Below, piece by piece: positions 60,466 to 64,000 of a DNA stretch of 64,000 bases. Under the pieces are notes generated by a model that did not search any database, was not told where the DNA came from, and was given only the letters and a program-made list of their open reading frames with translations. The stretch is from assembly GCF_013116745.1 (NCBI RefSeq), contig NZ_JABFOE010000002.1, positions 1-64,000 of the forward strand, read 5' to 3'. This stretch comes from Arthrobacter sp. 260. GTDB taxonomy: Bacteria > Actinomycetota > Actinomycetes > Actinomycetales > Micrococcaceae. How positions within the stretch are numbered: the stretch's first letter is position 1; every line of letters begins with the position of its first letter. The position numbers were made by a program, and so were the translations under genes.

Positions 60466-62589
60466 TCACGCCGAGCGAACAAGTCCTTCCACCTGCACCG
60501 ACCAGTCGGATGGGAATCCGGGCGCGGGTCCAACCGGCCCGTCATCCCATCCTCCGGCCATCAGAGCAACGGCAGCCAACAGGCCCCCGTTGCCCGGAAG
60601 ATACAGTGGAAGCGAGTCTGTCTGACGATTGTGGCCGTTGGGAAGAAACGTGTTCTTGCCGGCTTCGAGCAAAAGGGATTCCACAGCGGTCTCTGGGAGG
60701 CCCAGCCGGGCCGCAGTCATTGCGAGAACCGGGTAATCCCAGCCCCATGTGCTGTCCCAGTCCCAATCTGCCAGAACATCGGACAGAGTGGCGCGCATGA
60801 TCTCTGGGTTGATTAGATCCGTCTGAGGGACAAATCCGAGTGCGCACAGCATCGAGGGATGGTCCGACCGGAGGGTGAACGGCTCAACATCGATCGCGCT
60901 GTACACGCCGTCCGCCACATGCGGTGCGACCATGCCGGTGGCGACCTCATCCCATTCCGGCATCGGGTCGAGGCCTAGGCACTCGCGCCAGGCGGAGGCG
61001 GTCCGAAGTGCCCACTGCCAGTATGCGAGTTCAAACGTGGGATTCGACGTTCGGCTGCGCGTTGAGCCGTAGCTTTCCTGCGCGGGCACAAGGGGCGGAC
61101 CGAGCTCAAAGCCTTTATCCGTTCGATGCGCAAAGCTCACCATGAATTGAGCCGTTTCGTAGATGATGTCTGAGAATTCCTCAAGGATTTCGCGCGACGG
61201 GGCGGCTCGGTAAATCAGTTCAGCAAGGTAAATGGGATGCGGCTGCTGCCAGATCAGGAACGTCCCGATAGTGCTTGGCGTTTCCCGCCCGTCGGGACCG
61301 ACCTGTTTTGGCCAGCGGGCGCCGTCGTACCCCTGCCACTTTGCGGTCCCGCGAGCATCTTCGAGAATCCCGTGGTACCAGCGAAGACTCCGCAGCAGCA
61401 GTTCCGGGCGCCCCCACAGCGCAAAATGCGCGCTGTGCCACCAGTGCATCTCCAAATGGAACTTGCCACGCCACGAGTTACACACCAGTCCCGTTTCCTG
61501 CGATGGCATGGAACCGGCGCAGTTGACGGCAGTCAGGTACTGGGACAGGACGATGCGGCGCTCAAGCTCGTGGGCCCGCCGGTCGCGGGTGCGGTTGAGC
61601 TGAACGGCGCCTCCGGATTTCCAGAACCGCGGCCAGTGGTCAGCGGAGGCAAGGACGACGTCGGCAGCAGTGCTTGTTCCAAGGTCATCTTTCTGTGCGT
61701 CCGGCTCCGTGATGCCGCGTGTTGTGCACTCGCCTGCTCCGGTGCTGAGGAAGTGGACGGTCACGTCCATAGCCGTGTCCTTGGTGGTCAGCCACAGTTC
61801 ATGGGGTCCGAGCTGTTCGATCTCAAGCTGCGCACCCGTAATCTGCACCTCGTACGCGGACCCATCGAGCGATCGGCGAACCCGCCAGCCGTCGTCGTTC
61901 TGTTCCACAGTGGTGTGATGAGCTTGGGGCGAGTTCCAGTCTGCGCCGTTGTGCCATGCGTTCGAGCCGTAGGGGAACGAGAGCGAGAGTCCAAGGCCTT
62001 CGGCCAGCGCTGCCGAGGCGACCTGAATTCCCAGCTGATCCCGATGAGGATGGCAGGACGTGGCTACCTGAACGGGGTTTCGGCCGAGGGCGAAGGCACT
62101 GGTGACGACCCCGGTCCAGAGGTCGAGGGTTTGCGTCGGATTCAAGATGTCAGTGCTGTGCAAGGGGCGAATACCCGAGGAGTCCGCTACAGCGAAGCCC
62201 AACCGCCCAAGGTCCAGCCGGTGTGGGTTGGAGCGCAACCACAGCTCGCGCTCCGGAACGCTGTCCTCGGCGTCGCCGGAGATCGACCCACTCATGTCGA
62301 TGTACGGCACGGGTCCGCGAGGTGATTCGTAGGTAACGGCCGAATCCAGCAGACTGTGCTCTTCGGGTGTGGGGGTGGCGTGCCAACCCCACTGAGCCTG
62401 TGTACCCAACAGGGTGCCGCTGGGGAGGGCGGAGCGCGCTCCAACTGGGTACTCATCCGGAAAGCTTTGTAGCCCGGTGAGGTCCACGGTGAACGCAAAT
62501 TCACCGTTTCCCACCGACACGGGACTCCGGGGGTCCACGGAAGTCTGCACCACGTTGTGGCGGCGGACCAGTTCCTGACGGTCGATCAT
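60466..62589 (-). CDS. Six-hairpin glycosidase-like protein
   Basis: A 707-aa protein with an N-terminal beta-sandwich (about 1-310) and an (alpha/alpha)6 barrel. The catalytic-type segment LVCNSWRGKFHLEMHWWHSA (Glu near 380) and the WQGYDGARWPKQVG and SDHPSMLCALG blocks are reminiscent of GH65/GH95-like enzymes, but the exact family cannot be fixed by eye. There is no signal peptide, so it is cytoplasmic and acts on an imported oligosaccharide. The ATGA overlap with the GH43-like gene shows coupling. Confidence 0.75.
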   Translation of the reverse strand: MIDRQELVRRHNVVQTSVDPRSPVSVGNGEFAFTVDLTGLQSFPDEYPVGARSALPSGTLLGTQAQWGWHATPTPEEHSLLDSAVTYESPRGPVPYIDMSGSISGDAEDSVPERELWLRSNPHRLDLGRLGFAVADSSGIRPLHSTDILNPTQTLDLWTGVVTSAFALGRNPVQVATSCHPHRDQLGIQVASAALAEGLGLSLSFPYGSNAWHNGADWNSPQAHHTTVEQNDDGWRVRRSLDGSAYEVQITGAQLEIEQLGPHELWLTTKDTAMDVTVHFLSTGAGECTTRGITEPDAQKDDLGTSTAADVVLASADHWPRFWKSGGAVQLNRTRDRRAHELERRIVLSQYLTAVNCAGSMPSQETGLVCNSWRGKFHLEMHWWHSAHFALWGRPELLLRSLRWYHGILEDARGTAKWQGYDGARWPKQVGPDGRETPSTIGTFLIWQQPHPIYLAELIYRAAPSREILEEFSDIIYETAQFMVSFAHRTDKGFELGPPLVPAQESYGSTRSRTSNPTFELAYWQWALRTASAWRECLGLDPMPEWDEVATGMVAPHVADGVYSAIDVEPFTLRSDHPSMLCALGFVPQTDLINPEIMRATLSDVLADWDWDSTWGWDYPVLAMTAARLGLPETAVESLLLEAGKNTFLPNGHNRQTDSLPLYLPGNGGLLAAVALMAGGWDDGPVGPAPGFPSDWSVQVEGLVRSA

Positions 62590-63479
62590 GATGCAGCCTC
62601 CAAGGAGAGGCCATCGCCGTTCACGGCGAGCGGGCGAAGGACAGCGCGTTCATCCGGAGTGTGGTTTGGCTGGTGAAGCGCAAGGTACAGGTGGCCATCG
62701 AATGACCGAAAGATCATCCCGTGTCCGCCATCATGCCCCCAGATAGGATCCTCGTCCTGCGTCCACGGACCCAAGACGGTTCCCGATTCAGAGCGGGCTA
62801 TTCCCATCGCGTAGCCGTTCGTGCCGATGCTTGACCACAGCATCAGGAGTGTTCCGGCCCTGGTGCGATGCAGGAACGGGCCGTCGGTGACAAATACCGG
62901 GAACTTCAACGGTTCGTTCCGCTTCAGTTGCCTCGCCCAGGGCGCCTCCGAGGCGTTGAAGAGAAAGATGGGGCGGCCAGCCGCTGAACGCAGATCCGGT
63001 GTCAGCTTCCTGGCATAGATTGCGCCGTCGTGGATTTGCGTCCACTCCTGACAGAACACGACCCACGCGGAACCCTCGCCGTCAATGTGGAGCGTTCCGT
63101 CGAGGCACTGCCAGTTGGAAGGAGTCACTGGTCCCTCCGACCAGGGTTCATAGGGGCCCTCCGGCTTGTCCGCTGCAAGGATCTGTGTTCCTCGAAATGT
63201 GCCTTCGCCGTGGAAGGTTGCAAACATGAAATACCTGCCGTCATGCTCGTGGACTTCGGGTGCCCAAAATTCTGTAGTGCCCCAAAACCCGTTGGAAGGA
63301 CGGAAAGCTGGCAAAGGACCTTCCCAGGACTCGAGGTCGTTGCTTGTGTAGCAGTCGAATCCGGTTCCCGGCCCGGACCAGATATTGGCGTCAGTGCTGC
63401 CAAAGAGGTAGTACTTCCCTTCCCCGGGGACGGGAAGGACGTAGGGATCGCGGATCTGAATTTCATGTAGCTGCGGCAT
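62586..63479 (-). CDS. GH43-like glycosyl hydrolase (five-bladed propeller)
   Basis: A 297-aa family 43-type enzyme. The general base Asp is in EIQIRDPYVLPVPGEGKYYL, the pKa-modulating Asp in QCLDGTLHIDGEGSAWVVF (about residue 130), and the remaining blades contain FWAPEVHEHDGRYFMFAT and DGPFLHRTRAGTLLMLWS. ATG 63479 (MPQLHEIQ) has an ideal AAGGA site; an in-frame TTG at 63491 lies inside it. No signal peptide, so it is intracellular. Likely target: arabinosyl, xylosyl or galactosyl linkages in an imported oligosaccharide. Confidence 0.83.
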   Translation of the reverse strand: MPQLHEIQIRDPYVLPVPGEGKYYLFGSTDANIWSGPGTGFDCYTSNDLESWEGPLPAFRPSNGFWGTTEFWAPEVHEHDGRYFMFATFHGEGTFRGTQILAADKPEGPYEPWSEGPVTPSNWQCLDGTLHIDGEGSAWVVFCQEWTQIHDGAIYARKLTPDLRSAAGRPIFLFNASEAPWARQLKRNEPLKFPVFVTDGPFLHRTRAGTLLMLWSSIGTNGYAMGIARSESGTVLGPWTQDEDPIWGHDGGHGMIFRSFDGHLYLALHQPNHTPDERAVLRPLAVNGDGLSLEAAS

Positions 63480-63535
63480 TTTTCCTTCCAAAGCGGCGCC
63501 CCGTCGCTTCGACGGGCCGCCGGGTCGATGTGCTG

Positions 63536-64000
63536 CTACTGGGTGATCGCGGCGTTTACTTGCTCGACAAACTGACTGGCGGCCTCGGAGGGACTGAGCC
63601 TGTTGAACAACACCTCTGAATTCAATCGGTCCAGGGTGAGGGGAGTCTCGGTGGAGCCAAGCGGCCCGACCACCAGGGGATCTCCGGCCACTTCACTCAT
63701 TCGGCCCACAAACTGTGTCTCCACTTGCTGGGTTTCGCTGAGTTCAGGCTGAATTGCTTCCAGGACATCAGGGTTGGCAGGAACCCCGCGGTCCGTTTTG
63801 ACGATTTCTGCCGCCCCCGGATCATTGACAAGGAAGTCCACCAGCTTCGCGGCTTCGACCGGGTGATCGGACCGGGCGCTGATTGAATAAATCTGTGAAG
63901 CCTGCAGCCACATTCCCGGGTTCTGCTGGGATTCGCCCGGAGCGCGCAGGAGCTCCAGCGGCTCACCGGCGGCCGTCTGATACGCGGCGTACTGATTGCT
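63536..64000 (-). CDS. ABC sugar-binding protein, C-terminal part (gene runs off the window)
   Basis: The frame is open to the right edge. It encodes the last about 154 residues of a family 1 solute-binding protein, including YSISARSDHPVEAAKLVDFL and RGVPANPDVLEAIQPELSET, and ending FVEQVNAAITQ. These segments align with the same regions of the two binding proteins at 95 and 1478 (SISSQSEN..AADFVNYL, RGVPVNPDM). It is upstream of the GH43-like and six-hairpin genes and presumably imports their substrate. Confidence 0.87.
   Translation of the reverse strand, partial: SNQYAAYQTAAGEPLELLRAPGESQQNPGMWLQASQIYSISARSDHPVEAAKLVDFLVNDPGAAEIVKTDRGVPANPDVLEAIQPELSETQQVETQFVGRMSEVAGDPLVVGPLGSTETPLTLDRLNSEVLFNRLSPSEAASQFVEQVNAAITQ

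Overview
The window looks like chromosomal DNA of a high-GC actinobacterium, most likely an Arthrobacter-type member of the Micrococcaceae. This rests on GC-rich codon use throughout, many GTG starts with purine-rich ribosome binding sites, and gene types common in that group: CtaG-CopD fusion, VKOR, GPH symporter, DUF993, AztD-like lipoprotein, short GH15 enzymes. There is no plasmid, phage, transposase, CRISPR array or rRNA. It is dominated by carbon-acquisition modules whose genes are tightly packed, often with 4-nt ATGA or GTGA overlaps.

1-18.2 kb, uronate/sugar-acid region. The end of an ABC sugar permease is followed by two tandem paralogous sugar-binding lipoproteins, a rare-looking Gfo/Idh oxidoreductase fused to a PmoA (DUF6807) domain, and an M24-like protein that has lost most metal ligands. 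On the minus strand comes a five-gene operon encoding a complete oxidative uronate/aldarate route (SDR uronate dehydrogenase-like, enolase-superfamily dehydratase, 5-dehydro-4-deoxyglucarate dehydratase, 2-oxoglutarate-semialdehyde dehydrogenase) led by another Gfo/Idh enzyme. A divergent LacI regulator, a GPH symporter and a second operon (Gfo/Idh, DUF993 aldolase-like, xylose-isomerase-like TIM barrel) follow. LacI-type palindromes lie at all three control regions.

18.3-21.4 kb. An MhqD/MhqO-like esterase and ring-cleaving dioxygenase pair, then a lone AbiEi/DUF559-like gene bracketed by two copies of a palindromic repeat.

21.4-44.5 kb, glyoxylate and dicarboxylate island. hyi-glxR-gcl and a glycerate kinase convert glyoxylate to 2-phosphoglycerate. 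Between and around them lie a CoA-transferase, a crotonase, an FAH-family hydrolase, a YdiJ-type FAD/Fe-S dehydrogenase, serine-glyoxylate aminotransferase, two MatC-like dicarboxylate carriers, a CitE-like lyase, a tartrate/malate dehydrogenase-like enzyme and an IclR-controlled maleate isomerase. The simplest reading is uptake and activation of C4-type dicarboxylates with glyoxylate as a hub intermediate. Unrelated genes (AztD-like zinc lipoprotein, fatty acid desaturase, small XRE/membrane pair) are interspersed.

44.5-60.3 kb, mostly housekeeping or stress genes: NmrA and flavin-reductase pair, SDR, ArsR-type regulator, VKOR, CopD-CtaG fusion, membrane proteins, YtcJ-like amidohydrolase, GH15 enzyme, S10 carboxypeptidase, TrkH flanked by two 79-bp repeats, DHA2 exporter, and tRNA-Ala(CGC).

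60.4-64 kb. A second glycan module on the minus strand: the end of a third sugar-binding protein related to the two at the left end, a GH43-like enzyme and a six-hairpin glycosidase-like protein. All functional calls come from reading the sequence; no database search was run.
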